A DNA stretch of 64,000 nt, taken from assembly GCA_023374025.1 (NCBI GenBank), contig SIJG01000095.1, forward strand, positions 438,290 through 502,289, in the 5' to 3' direction. Source of the stretch: Heterodera schachtii (Eukaryota; Nematoda; Chromadorea; Rhabditida; Heteroderidae). The notes beneath the pieces are model-generated. The model made no database searches. It was not told the DNA's origin and saw only the letters and a list, made by a program, of their open reading frames with translations. The position numbers and the translations under genes were made by a program. This document shows, in pieces, positions 12,531-26,114 of the stretch. Position 1 is the stretch's first letter. Each line of letters opens with the position of its first letter.

Positions 12531-14114
12531 GTTTAATTCAAATTTATCTTTTTTTAAATTTTTCCCATTATAGAAAATTACAAAATAACGAATTGACATA
12601 ATGCATTTTTGCTTTATTTTTTCATAAATATTTCATATAATACTATGAATTTTATCCTTTTTTTTTTGTTTTGCTAAACTACTTTGGTATTTCATGTTAA
12701 AAATAATAATTTTTATTCTAACAAAAATTTAAAATTCATATTTAAAATTCATGGAAATTATTTAACATGCTAATATTTTAAATTTATAATAATTCATTTT
12801 GTTAAAAATTATTTCTTTCACAATTGACTCTCTCTGATTAAAAAAACTTTATTTTTTAAATTCAAATTTAAGAAAAATCTCTTTTTATGAAAATTTCGCG
12901 TGTTGGCACTGGTATTTTTTGATAATTTTTCTCAAATTATCTTTAACTATTATTTTGTAAAATTTTTAATTTCTTGTCCAAAGGAAAGATAAAATATTCA
13001 ACATCCCTCGATTTGCTTTTCCTCCAGTTTTTATTACATAAGTTTAAAATAATTTATAATTATTTTTATGCTTATTTTTGTATTAATATTTATTGTATTT
13101 TTCACTTTTTCTAAAATTATCAACTAATGTTTGGGATAATTAGTTAGAAGAAGCTCGGTTTACCGTTGTTTACTTTTGCATTTGTTCTTATATTTTTTTA
13201 ATAACTTATAAATATTTTATTATTTTTAAAAATATAGTTATATGTCTTATTTTCTTGATGATTTGATTCCATGTTGTCGCATTGTTTTCGGTGGATGCTT
13301 TAATTGTTCTTTCAGAAAACATTTTTTTTTATTTTCATTTTGAAAATACATTCTTCTATTTTTATGAGTTTCTCATACATTTGAAATATTATTTAATATG
13401 TTTATTTATTTTTGTTTAAATTAGTTAAACAAAAACTAAAATTTGAATTGAATTATATATATTTTGCGTGCTATTTTTTAAATTGATTTATAAATAATAT
13501 ATCTTTTTAAATTTATTATTATTTTATTAAATGTTTTTTAAATTTTAATTTTTAGCATTAAAATCAAGAAAAAAATAATTAATGATTAAGTTTATAAATT
13601 ACTTTTAATTTAATTAAAGAATTATCAAATATTTTTTTAAATTACAGCTAATATAAATATGTAAGTAAAAATTTTTTTCTTAGAATTTGCCTTGAAACTT
13701 TGCGACATGTAAACTCTTTTATCGGGAACGGGGCAGTTCATAAATTTTTTGACTTATCCAATTATTCCGTTCACAAGTAAATTTACCAGCAAAATTTTAA
13801 AATAATTTTATATGAAAAAGATTGGTTTAAAAAAATCATTAATTTATTATTTCTATTCATGATTACACAGAATCTCCTTTGCAATCATTTGATTCTGCTG
13901 CTTGATAGCTGATTCATATGATTCAATAATGTCGTGATATTATTACTTCGTTTTTTAGGCACAAAAATTGCAAAATAAGAATTAAAAAGGCACTAAAATA
14001 GGAAAATAAAATTTTTTATTTTTTTAATAAAATAAATCTAGAGGTTGTTTTTTTTCAATAGCCATTCTATGTGATAGAATTTTAATAAAGATTTAAAACA
14101 TTTAATCATATGCT
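12531..14114. other. AT-rich stretch without recognisable gene
   Basis: Only AT-rich low-complexity sequence, with one GC-richer dot near 13.70-13.74 kb (TCGGGAACGGGGCAGTT) that is too short to assign. Confidence 0.45.
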
Positions 14115-14961
14115 ATCCTTTTTTTGCTAGCTAAATTATGAACATATATAGAAATTTATAAAAAAAAGAAATAAATTAATTTACCCATTTTACAATTTCA
14201 CACTTGAAATAATTTTTATTTTATTTTAAAATATTTCCATTTCACAAAATATTTAAATTACATTACTCGATGAGAAAAATAATTTTGTTTTTCAGTGTCT
14301 TTTTTTGTTTTGATATTTGTTTTAATTTATTAATTAATGAAATTTGTATGTTTTTGTATTTGTTTAATTAAATTAATTTTAAAAAAATATTACACTTTTA
14401 TTTTAATTTAATGCTGTGACGGGTAGAATAAATATATTAAGCCATGTCCTGCAGTCGAAATGGTAATGCTCTTGGTGTTGTTTAAATTATTAATTTTTTT
14501 CATTGTTTTGAACGAATTTTTATGTCTGAAAAATTGTTATTTAAATAATTTATATTAATGATGTGAATGTTTAAAATTGCCAGCAATTTTAAATAAATTT
14601 AAAGATGTATATTTTATTTTGAATATTTTTTCTCCGTGCATACGAAGATGCTTTTTTGGCTAACTCCCCCTTATTTTGCTTCTGAACTTCCGTTTTTATT
14701 TTAGTTTTTCTCTTTTTATTTTTACATATTTTTTAAATTTATCTTCAGGAAATTAATTTCATGGCCATTCCGCCATTTATATTGGAAGACTAATTGATTT
14801 ATTCATTAACTATAAATGATTATTTTTATTAATAGTATATTTTTGGCATAAAAATTATTTAGAATTAATAATTATGCATTGCCCGAATTTTTATTTTATT
14901 ATATTTTTAACCTGATCACGAATTTATCTTTATTTATAATCAGAACATTACTTATCTTATT
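14115..14961. repeat. Older, diverged partial copy at the left end of the 3.74-kb tandem array
   Basis: Its order of landmarks matches the end of each 3.74-kb unit (TTAAGCCATGTCCTG, CGAAATG, CTTATTTTGCTTCTGAACTTC, AATAATTATGC), but with many substitutions and indels. Its first 350 bp also match an internal segment of the unit that starts near 15.27 kb (GCTAGCTAAATTATGAACAT). Confidence 0.6.
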
Positions 14962-17900
14962 TTTTTATAAATAAAAAATTATTTTTTCAGTCCTTATTTT
15001 ATCAAAAATAATTTTTAAACTTTTAAATTATGAAAGAATAAAATTGTTTATTTATTAGTTTTTTTATTCTTATCATCTTTCTTTTTCCAATTTATCTTGT
15101 TATTTATTAATGATGTAAATATTTATTTATTGGCATTTTATAAATATATCTAAAAGAAGTCTTCTTTTCTCGTTTTTGTTACATACTTGTAAATTTTAAT
15201 GAGAATAAATTTTTGAACTAAATATTAAAATTTTGTTATATTATCTAATAAATATTTTTATAATGTATTTCTTTTTTTGCTAGCTAAATTATGAACATAT
15301 ATAGGAATTTATAAAAAAAAAGAAATTAATTAATTTACCCATTTTAAAATTTCACACTTGAAATAATTTTTATTTATTTTAAAATATTTCCATTTCACAA
15401 AATATTTAAATTAAATTACTCGATGAGAAAAATAATTTGTTTTTCAGTGTCTTTTTTTGGTTTGATATTTGTTTTAATTTATTAATTAATGAAATTTGTA
15501 TGTTTTTGTATTTGTTTAATTAATTTATTTAAAGAAGATTTACTTTTTTAATTTAATATGTGACGGGTAGAATAAATATATTAAGCCATGTCCTGCAGTT
15601 TGAGGTTTTATGCTTTAAAATTTTATTATAATAATAACTTTTTTCATTTTTTAAAATATGCTCTATTTAAAGTCAATTGTTTTTTTTTTAATTTTTCAAT
15701 TAATCTAAAAGCATTTGTTTAAAAAAATTTGAATATAGATTCATTCTGTATTCTGATTAGTATTTATTATCCTTATTTATTAATTTATCTTATTTTTTAG
15801 TGATACAACGAATAATTTGTTTTTTATTAATAATTATTAGTAATTTTATAATTTTTATTTTTTGCTATATTTTGATAATTATCAATTTCTCAATTATTGT
15901 ATACCCATTTAAATCTCGTTTTTACATTGTTTTCTTCCAATTTCTTTTAATTTATTTGGTTATGTATTACAAAGCCCCTGTTTTTGGGTTTTTTATGACC
16001 TAAAACCTACCTTTTTTGGTGATTTTTAGAGCCTAATAATTGCACCCCTAATGGTTTTATAGTTATTTAAGTAATGATTAAAATTTCAAAACGCGAAATT
16101 GAAGAAAAAATAGGGGCGAAGCGACAAAAACGCCCCTATTTTCTAGGCGAAAAAATCTGTCTTGAAAAATACAAAGTTCCAGTTACGGATCAAAAATAAC
16201 GGGAAACACTGGACTAAAAAGGCAAATGGAATTATGTTCACCAAAAATGTTAAATTGAATTATTCTTAACTTTATAAACCTACAAAGAAAAATTCGATCT
16301 TAGGTATTTTTTTGGATATAAAAAACCAAAAACTATTTTATATTAATATTAGTTCTAATATTTCTTATATAATCTTTGCTTTCTTTTTTATTTTTTTGAT
16401 TTAGCTGGCTATTTGATCTATTTTATCAAAAATATTTAAAAGTTTTAAATTATAGACGAATAATTGTTCATTTAGTTTTTTTTTCACTTTTATATGATTG
16501 TATTTATTGGAATTGATTGAAAAAACGGAATTTTGGGGACTTGTCGTGTAAATTCGCATAATCAATTAATTAAAAAATTAAATGTTGAATTGATAGAATT
16601 TAATTTAATGTTTTTGTTAAATATATATTGAAGCTCTGCTTCCATTTGTCATCTTTTTAAATAGTTTTCTCTGATACTTATTTTCTTATATATTTTTTAA
16701 ATTAAGTAATAATTTCAAGATATTTTAATAATTTGTGGATGTATTAGTCACCATTATGCATGCTTTAATAAGGTAATAATATTTATTAATTTTATATTAT
16801 AAATATTTAAAAAAATAAAATCGAAGAATTTTCTTTTCATTGTCGAATTGCTTTTTTGTTCAATACATTTTTCAAATAATTTTCTTACCCTTTTCGAGTT
16901 GCTTTAACGTTTTATTGCACTCATATAAATTGGTTGCATACGATTGAATTTGCGGCTCCAAGACGACAATTTTGATTTGAAATATTTATTCATGATGGTT
17001 TGTTATTGTTTGTCTTCTTGGATCAAGTGCATTTCTTATTACTTATCGGTTTTTAGTAAATATAATTTTGTTATATTTTATCTTTTTAATATTTTTTAGA
17101 AATAAAATGAACACTAATTATTAATTCATAGTTTTTTAGAATTTTATTATTTTCTTTACAATTTAAATATTAGAGCAAGGTTTTTAAGTGTTAAATACAG
17201 AATTAGGTACTAAATAGTTCCCAAAAAAGTGAAAAATAGGTGTTAAAATGCGCAAAAATACACAAAAAATTTTTTTTACAAATCCCCCAAAATTGCTCCT
17301 AATTTATTTTTTTTAATATCTCTCATAGGTATAATATATTTTTTTGGGGATTAAAAAATTCAGTAGAAATTTTTTTTTATTAAAGTTTTTATTTTAATCA
17401 TTTTGCTTTTTTACTCTTCCTTTTACTACAATAATTTTCGCTTCCGGTTCCTCCTTAAGATTTTTTCGTTTTCCCAATACACACACAGAACAGCAAATTA
17501 CTTTTTATAAATTAAAAAATTTTCAAACACAGCAAATAAATAGAGAATGTTAAGAAATTTACCAATAAAAAAAATTCATTTTTTTTTTGTGGCGTAAAGT
17601 GAAAAAGTACCATCGCTTAATGGTTTATTAAAGATACAAATTTTAATTTTGGCGCAAATTTAGTTAATAATATTTTCTCGAAAATTCTTTTGTATTATAT
17701 TTATGTTCAAAAAATGTGAATTTATTTTGGTTTGATTAGTAGACAAAAATTAATTTGGGTAAATATATAAAAATATTGCATTTTCTTAATTTCAATTTTT
17801 CTTGTTCAGTTGATCACTAAGTTCCTGGCTGCGGCGGTTGAATTGTGCATCTGTTTTCTCACTTTTTCACTATTATCAGTTAATGTTGAATATAATTAGC

Positions 17901-18699
17901 ACATCAATTCTTTTTTGTAAATTTTAGATCCTTTTTTAGGTTTAATTTTATTTAAATTTATTCTATGGTTTTAATAATTTATTCATCACATTAATATTTT
18001 ATATCTATTTTAATTCCACCATAAATTTATTTGCATTATAACATTTTTATTAGATGCATTGTTTAGTTAAATTTGACAAATAAAAACTAATTTAAGAAAT
18101 AATGTAAGAAATAAAAAACAATTTTTATAAATTGGATAAGTACTCCGGCAAATTATATGATATTTGATTTTACATTTAATTTTTTTTTAATTTGAATTTT
18201 TTTCAGTTTTGAAATTGTTTTTCAATGTCTTTTTTTTGTTATTTTTTATTCTTTATAATTCTATGAATTTTTATATGTTTTTGTTTTTTTAATTAATTTA
18301 ATTTAAAAAAAATATTACACTTCTATTTTGGTTTAATGCTGACAGCAGAATAAATGTATTAAGCCATGTCCTGTAGACGAAATGATAAAGCTTCTGCGTT
18401 GATTAAATTTTTAAATTTTTAAATGTATTTTTATGTCTGGAAAATTGTTATTTAAATAAATATATTAATGATGTGAATATTTATCTTTACTTGCAATTTT
18501 AAATAAATTTAAAGATGTATAATATTTTATTTTGCTTATCTTTTTGGCTCCCCCCCGCCCCTTATTTTGCTTCTGAACTTCCAACCGTTTTTATTTATTT
18601 TTTCTCTTTTTACCTTAACTATAAATAATTTTTTTTAATAGTAGATTTTTGGCAAGTAAATTAATTAGAAATAATAATTATGCTATTGACTTATTATTT
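14962..18699. repeat. 3.74-kb tandem repeat, unit 1
   Basis: The next 3.74 kb repeats this block with a constant offset of 3738 bp and, by eye, differences only in homopolymer lengths near the end. Inside are a 67-codon hydrophobic plus-strand frame (15800-16003), a GC-rich hairpin, and a 30-codon frame behind a TTGTTCAG acceptor-like site (17810-17899). None has a recognisable product and I do not call them genes. Identity this high means either a very recent duplication or two assembled copies of one locus. Confidence 0.9.
16107..16142. repeat. Hairpin with 12-bp stem, AAAATAGGGGCG / CGCCCCTATTTT
   Basis: A perfect 12-bp inverted repeat with a 12-nt loop lies in a locally GC-richer stretch of about 200 bp. 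It may be the end or core of a small transposable element that was duplicated with the 3.74-kb unit. Confidence 0.6.
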
Positions 18700-21600
18700 T
18701 TTTTATAAATAAAAAATTATTTTTTCAGTCCTTATTTTATCAAAAATAATTTTTAAACTTTTAAATTATGAAAGAATAAAATTGTTTATTTATTAGTTTT
18801 TTTATTCTTATCATCTTTCTTTTTCCAATTTATCTTGTTATTTATTAATGATGTAAATATTTATTTATTGGCATTTTATAAATATATCTAAAAGAAGTCT
18901 TCTTTTCTCGTTTTTGTTACATACTTGTAAATTTTAATGAGAATAAATTTTTGAACTAAATATTAAAATTTTGTTATATTATCTAATAAATATTTTTATA
19001 ATGTATTTCTTTTTTTGCTAGCTAAATTATGAACATATATAGGAATTTATAAAAAAAAAGAAATTAATTAATTTACCCATTTTAAAATTTCACACTTGAA
19101 ATAATTTTTATTTATTTTAAAATATTTCCATTTCACAAAATATTTAAATTAAATTACTCGATGAGAAAAATAATTTGTTTTTCAGTGTCTTTTTTTGGTT
19201 TGATATTTGTTTTAATTTATTAATTAATGAAATTTGTATGTTTTTGTATTTGTTTAATTAATTTATTTAAAGAAGATTTACTTTTTTAATTTAATATGTG
19301 ACGGGTAGAATAAATATATTAAGCCATGTCCTGCAGTTTGAGGTTTTATGCTTTAAAATTTTATTATAATAATAACTTTTTTCATTTTTTAAAATATGCT
19401 CTATTTAAAGTCAATTGTTTTTTTTTTAATTTTTCAATTAATCTAAAAGCATTTGTTTAAAAAAATTTGAATATAGATTCATTCTGTATTCTGATTAGTA
19501 TTTATTATCCTTATTTATTAATTTATCTTATTTTTTAGTGATACAACGAATAATTTGTTTTTTATTAATAATTATTAGTAATTTTATAATTTTTATTTTT
19601 TGCTATATTTTGATAATTATCAATTTCTCAATTATTGTATACCCATTTAAATCTCGTTTTTACATTGTTTTCTTCCAATTTCTTTTAATTTATTTGGTTA
19701 TGTATTACAAAGCCCCTGTTTTTGGGTTTTTTATGACCTAAAACCTACCTTTTTTGGTGATTTTTAGAGCCTAATAATTGCACCCCTAATGGTTTTATAG
19801 TTATTTAAGTAATGATTAAAATTTCAAAACGCGAAATTGAAGAAAAAATAGGGGCGAAGCGACAAAAACGCCCCTATTTTCTAGGCGAAAAAATCTGTCT
19901 TGAAAAATACAAAGTTCCAGTTACGGATCAAAAATAACGGGAAACACTGGACTAAAAAGGCAAATGGAATTATGTTCACCAAAAATGTTAAATTGAATTA
20001 TTCTTAACTTTATAAACCTACAAAGAAAAATTCGATCTTAGGTATTTTTTTGGATATAAAAAACCAAAAACTATTTTATATTAATATTAGTTCTAATATT
20101 TCTTATATAATCTTTGCTTTCTTTTTTATTTTTTTGATTTAGCTGGCTATTTGATCTATTTTATCAAAAATATTTAAAAGTTTTAAATTATAGACGAATA
20201 ATTGTTCATTTAGTTTTTTTTTCACTTTTATATGATTGTATTTATTGGAATTGATTGAAAAAACGGAATTTTGGGGACTTGTCGTGTAAATTCGCATAAT
20301 CAATTAATTAAAAAATTAAATGTTGAATTGATAGAATTTAATTTAATGTTTTTGTTAAATATATATTGAAGCTCTGCTTCCATTTGTCATCTTTTTAAAT
20401 AGTTTTCTCTGATACTTATTTTCTTATATATTTTTTAAATTAAGTAATAATTTCAAGATATTTTAATAATTTGTGGATGTATTAGTCACCATTATGCATG
20501 CTTTAATAAGGTAATAATATTTATTAATTTTATATTATAAATATTTAAAAAAATAAAATCGAAGAATTTTCTTTTCATTGTCGAATTGCTTTTTTGTTCA
20601 ATACATTTTTCAAATAATTTTCTTACCCTTTTCGAGTTGCTTTAACGTTTTATTGCACTCATATAAATTGGTTGCATACGATTGAATTTGCGGCTCCAAG
20701 ACGACAATTTTGATTTGAAATATTTATTCATGATGGTTTGTTATTGTTTGTCTTCTTGGATCAAGTGCATTTCTTATTACTTATCGGTTTTTAGTAAATA
20801 TAATTTTGTTATATTTTATCTTTTTAATATTTTTTAGAAATAAAATGAACACTAATTATTAATTCATAGTTTTTTAGAATTTTATTATTTTCTTTACAAT
20901 TTAAATATTAGAGCAAGGTTTTTAAGTGTTAAATACAGAATTAGGTACTAAATAGTTCCCAAAAAAGTGAAAAATAGGTGTTAAAATGCGCAAAAATACA
21001 CAAAAAATTTTTTTTACAAATCCCCCAAAATTGCTCCTAATTTATTTTTTTTAATATCTCTCATAGGTATAATATATTTTTTTGGGGATTAAAAAATTCA
21101 GTAGAAATTTTTTTTTATTAAAGTTTTTATTTTAATCATTTTGCTTTTTTACTCTTCCTTTTACTACAATAATTTTCGCTTCCGGTTCCTCCTTAAGATT
21201 TTTTCGTTTTCCCAATACACACACAGAACAGCAAATTACTTTTTATAAATTAAAAAATTTTCAAACACAGCAAATAAATAGAGAATGTTAAGAAATTTAC
21301 CAATAAAAAAAATTCATTTTTTTTTTGTGGCGTAAAGTGAAAAAGTACCATCGCTTAATGGTTTATTAAAGATACAAATTTTAATTTTGGCGCAAATTTA
21401 GTTAATAATATTTTCTCGAAAATTCTTTTGTATTATATTTATGTTCAAAAAATGTGAATTTATTTTGGTTTGATTAGTAGACAAAAATTAATTTGGGTAA
21501 ATATATAAAAATATTGCATTTTCTTAATTTCAATTTTTCTTGTTCAGTTGATCACTAAGTTCCTGGCTGCGGCGGTTGAATTGTGCATCTGTTTTCTCAC

Positions 21601-22437
21601 TTTTTCACTATTATCAGTTAATGTTGAATATAATTAGCACATCAATTCTTTTTTGTAAATTTTAGATCCTTTTTTAGGTTTAATTTTATTTAAATTTATT
21701 CTATGGTTTTAATAATTTATTCATCACATTAATATTTTATATCTATTTTAATTCCACCATAAATTTATTTGCATTATAACATTTTTATTAGATGCATTGT
21801 TTAGTTAAATTTGACAAATAAAAACTAATTTAAGAAATAATGTAAGAAATAAAAAACAATTTTTATAAATTGGATAAGTACTCCGGCAAATTATATGATA
21901 TTTGATTTTACATTTAATTTTTTTTAATTTGAATTTTTTTCAGTTTTGAAATTGTTTTTCAATGTCTTTTTTTTGTTATTTTTTATTCTTTATAATTCTA
22001 TGAATTTTTATATGTTTTTGTTTTTTTAATTAATTTAATTTAAAAAAAATATTACACTTCTATTTTGGTTTAATGCTGACAGCAGAATAAATGTATTAAG
22101 CCATGTCCTGTAGACGAAATGATAAAGCTTCTGCGTTGATTAAATTTTTAAATTTTTAAATGTATTTTTATGTCTGGAAAATTGTTATTTAAATAAATAT
22201 ATTAATGATGTGAATATTTATCTTTACTTGCAATTTTAAATAAATTTAAAGATGTATAATATTTTATTTTGCTTATCTTTTTGGCTCCCCCCCCGCCCCT
22301 TATTTTGCTTCTGAACTTCCAACCGTTTTTATTTATTTTTTCTCTTTTTACCTTAACTATAAATAATTTTTTTTTAATAGTAGATTTTTGGCAAGTAAAT
22401 TAATTAGAAATAATAATTATGCTATTGACTTATTATT
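18700..22437. repeat. 3.74-kb tandem repeat, unit 2
   Basis: Near-perfect second copy of the preceding 3.74 kb. The same 67-codon frame recurs at 19538-19741 with an identical product, and the TTGTTCAG-preceded frame recurs at 21548-21637. Differences are confined to a few T, C or A runs, such as the C run near 22.29 kb. Confidence 0.9.
19845..19880. repeat. Second copy of the 12-bp-stem hairpin
   Basis: Identical to the hairpin 3738 bp upstream. It was carried by the tandem duplication and is not an independent insertion. Confidence 0.6.
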
Positions 22438-22715
22438 TTTTTTATAAATAAAAAGATTATTTTTTCAAGACTTATTTTATCAAAAATGATTTTTAAACTT
22501 TTAAATTATGAACGAATAATTGTTTATTTATTAGTTTTTTTCATTCTTATCTTCTTATTTTTTCCTATTTATTTTGTTATTTATATATGATATATAAATT
22601 TTTTTTAAATTTATTGGCATTTTATAAATATATTTAAAAAAAGTCGTTTTTTCTCGTTTTTGTTACTTGTAAATTTTAATGAGAATAAATTTTTGAACGA
22701 AATATTAAAGTTCAA
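22438..22715. repeat. Diverged partial third copy closing the 3.74-kb array
   Basis: It resembles the first 280 bp of the unit (TTTATCAAAAATGATTTTTA, TTAATGAGAATAAATTTTTG) with substitutions such as CAAGACTTATT for CAGTCCTTATT. Similarity fades after about 22.71 kb. The diverged outer copies and identical inner copies fit repeated unequal exchange. Confidence 0.65.
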
Positions 22716-23544
22716 ATCATTAAATGGGTTAAAATGATCTGAAATGAAAAAGATTTTTTTTGTTAAATTTTTAGAATTTAAAGTAAAAAGAGAAAAAAGT
22801 ATTAGTAAATTTTGTTTAATTAAGAAAAATAATGATTTTCTTGGAATGTGTCAATTTTATAAATCTTTATTTTCATACTGTTATTATTACTTAAGATAAA
22901 ATATTTTTTGTTAATGAATATTTCTATTTACTTGGAATTGAACATTGCAATTTTAAAAATAATAATGTATTTTAATTATAGTTATATTAATAAAACCAAG
23001 AAATATATTTTAAAATTTGCTTCGAGAACCAAGAACTTTTCCTTCAACTCAATACCATTTTAAAATTTACATAGAAAATTTTTATGAAAAATTGACCAAT
23101 TTCATTTTATTTTTAATGGTACGGAACATTCAAAAAGATGATCTTTTTTCGTCATTCTTTAGTTTATCTTTATTTATTATTAATTTCTTTTTTTTTATTA
23201 AATGTCATTTCATTTTAATTTTTTTTTATCATTTATCGCTCTTTTTTTGTCAACTTCTCGCGGCGGTTACGCTTATCTCACCACAAATTAAAAACCTTAC
23301 ATTCTTTATTTTGTTTATTTTTTGACTTTTTAAAAAGCTATTTAATTCTTTTTTCGTAGTTGTCAGAATGACTTGAAATAATTTTGAGCAAAATCTTTTT
23401 AATTACAATTGCTATTCTCTATTAATAATGATATTTTATTATTTTTATAGTGTCTTTTTTGTGCCATTCTTAAGTGATCACTTAGCTATGAATTATTAAG
23501 CTGAAATAAGAAAAAAATGTTAGAAAAAGGGGTGCCGACCATTG
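22716..23544. other. AT-rich stretch, one doubtful frame
   Basis: A 102-codon plus-strand frame (about 23.02-23.33 kb) starts at a non-ATG codon and becomes almost pure F, L, I and S. I do not support it as a gene. GTGCCGACCATTGGGGTCAC near 23.53 kb begins a dispersed repeat. Confidence 0.4.
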
Positions 23545-23800
23545 GGGTCACTTTTAATGTGTTAAAAATTTATTAAAAAATAATTTTGAAAATAAATTAA
23601 AAATTATCAACAATTTTTTAAAATTTGATTTTTATTTATTATTTCTAATTATTATTGGATTGGAAATTTAAAATAATTTTGCAGAATGTTTTTTTTTTAA
23701 ATTTAAATAATTTTTAATATGAAAAGATATGTCCATTTTACATTATTTAAATTTTTTCTTACATTTCCATCGCGCTGGCTGAACACTTTTCCGCAGCGAT
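23545..23800. repeat. Dispersed repeat, copy 1 (CGCGCTGGCTGA family)
   Basis: GTCACTTTTAATGTGTTAAA, then AATTTTGAAAATAAATTAAA, ending near CATCGCGCTGGCTGAACA, recurs in the same order near 32.4-32.6 kb. The copies have diverged by many indels. Confidence 0.6.
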
Positions 23801-26032
23801 TATAAAGAAATTACCGAATCATTTGGGAATATAAAAAGAATTTTGAAATTTTGATGCAATCAGTCAACAAAATAAATAAATATTTAAATTAATATAAAAT
23901 ACTAGTAAAAAAAATATACTTATATTTCGTTATTTTTGAAGAAAAATAATTTAAATATAAAAAAAATAATATCTACACAACGATTATTTTATCTATTTAA
24001 TTATCTTTTGAATAATTAAATATAGATCAATATGAAAATTTGTATTCTAAATTCTTTAAATTACATTTGAACAAAATTTAATATAAATAAATTTCTGCGC
24101 AAATATATTTTTAACTAATATGTCTTATAAAGTCTTCACTTGACTAATGCTTAAAAACCCAATAGTCATATTTAAGGGTGTAAAATGACAAAATTTTTTC
24201 AAAAAAGTAAACTAACAGTATTGAGATAAATTATTTAAAAAAATTCTTGTCAAGAAAGTAAATAAATACATTCCCTATTAATCAATCATTTTAAAGTATT
24301 TCTGTTCTTATAATTAAAAATAAATTCATTTTTTCATTTATTTACAAATGATTATAAAAATATGTAAAATTTTTCAAAAAATATATATAAAAAACCACTT
24401 ATATATATATATATTTTGGTTTTTCATGAATTAAACTCTTTTAGTATTAAAAATTTTTGAAAATTTGAACTCTATAATTGAAAATTTTTTTGTAAATATT
24501 CTTATTTTTTGGAAAAATATATAATAATATACTATTTGTATCGAAAATAAAATTTTAAAACTATATTATTATTTATGAATGTTTTTTTATGCTTTAAAAA
24601 TTCAAAATAATGTTTTCTTTCTTACACAATTGGCTCTCTCTTCTTGTCCACTGGAATTGTATGTATTGGTGAAGGGTTGGGTTGTTTACCCTTTGAATAT
24701 AATTTGAATAACAATTTTATTCATTTTTTCTAATTTATATTAAAAATTACAATATAATAATTATCAATTTTTTAATTTTATATATTCATTATTAGTATTA
24801 AATTGATAAATTGAAAAGCATTTAATATCGTTATTTATTTTTCTTGTCATTTTTCGCTCCGATTTAATACGTTCACATCATCCTTGAATAAAAGTTTAAT
24901 TTTAAATTAAAAATAATCTGTTACTATCATATTAAAAATACAATATTTTATTACTGTTCAATTATGCATTAAATAGTTTTTTTCTCTTTTATTATATATT
25001 ATTAGTAATAAAATTTACGGATTGAAAAATTCAAAACAATTCTTTTTTATTAAATTTTTTGTTTTATTAATTTTTCTCACTCTTATTACTCTTCCTTATA
25101 TTAAGATATACTCCTGAATTGTTTTGCAAGCGATGTGAAGTATTGCACGGCCTGTATAATTGTTTGAAATAAATAAATTACTATAAATTTTAATAATTCT
25201 TTTTCTAAATTTTATATTGTGTTACAACATATTTTAATATTATATTTTTTGGATAATTTTTATTTATGTTTTTATATTATTTTATTATTTACGCCTTTTG
25301 GTTGAAATTTTATTTGTTTTTAAATATTATAATTTTGATTTATAAGGAATGCAAGAAATAAATATCTAAATACACTTAAAAGTGCCATAAAATTTTTAAA
25401 ATAAAATTTGTGATAAAGTATTTAATAAATGATTTAAAGCGCATTTAATTTTATACAAAAATCCTTATTGTGTTTTAATATATATTAATGAAATATTCAA
25501 TTCTAATTTTTTAAATTTATTTAAAATATGTTTGGGCTTTGGTAAAATTTAATGAGCCATTCCTTGTTTAATGAACTTATTTTCTAATTAATAAGACTTA
25601 TCTAATTAGTTTATAATTGCGAATTGTTTTTCCATCTTAAGTATATTGAGGGATAAAGAAAAATTTATTTGTTCATTAGAAAATTTTTGAATTAAAAATT
25701 CATTTAATTTTTTTATTAAAAATAATTTCAAATTGATTAATTTATCAATTTTAATGACTCTTATCAAAAAATATTTTTTATTTAAATTGCCAGTTATTTA
25801 TACTTGCTTTTTTGAGCTAAATTTTTTATATAAATTATTTTCATAATTTTTTCTTTTTTATTTAAATAAAAATATGAAAAAAATCCTGATTAATAATCTC
25901 GATGATATGCATTCTCAGTGACAGTTTTCTGCTGTGGATGCGCCCACGCTTTTTCTATTTTTAGTGTTAATTATTTTTATTTTGTATTTAAAAATTCTAA
26001 ATATTTTATTAAACTATTTTATCTCACTTCAG
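23801..26032. other. AT-rich stretch without a supported gene
   Basis: Short GC-richer dots occur near 24.62-24.70 and 25.09-25.16 kb. A 77-codon frame from 25918 crosses a CTCACTTCAG acceptor-like site and is probably not translated as such. No RNA gene was seen. Confidence 0.4.
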
Positions 26033-26114
26033 CATTAAAGATCGGCTTAATCAAAACGGGATTGAGCAAAACAAAGACATTTCGGATGACTTTGTTAATA
26101 TTTCAACACCTTAA
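26033..26114 (+). CDS. Candidate terminal exon, function unknown
   Basis: A good nematode-type splice acceptor (ATCTCACTTCAG) is followed at once by a frame of normal composition that ends in TAA. The residues include IKDRLNQNGIEQNKDISDD and FVNISTP. A matching upstream exon was not found with confidence; the GC-richer sequence at 25.90-25.96 kb is the nearest possibility, but it also reads open on the minus strand. The frame is only 26 codons long, so chance is not excluded. No family recognised. Confidence 0.25.

Noticed and set aside
14440..14480. tRNA-like start (GTCCTGCAGTCGAAATGGTA), also near 18.37 and 22.10 kb
   Set aside because: It faintly recalls a tRNA D-arm, but there is no anticodon stem, no T-arm or B-box downstream, and no 3' acceptor match.
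15800..16003. 67-codon hydrophobic frame repeated identically at 19538-19741
   Set aside because: The repetition is due to the 3.74-kb duplication and is not independent conservation. The composition is that of random AT-rich DNA.
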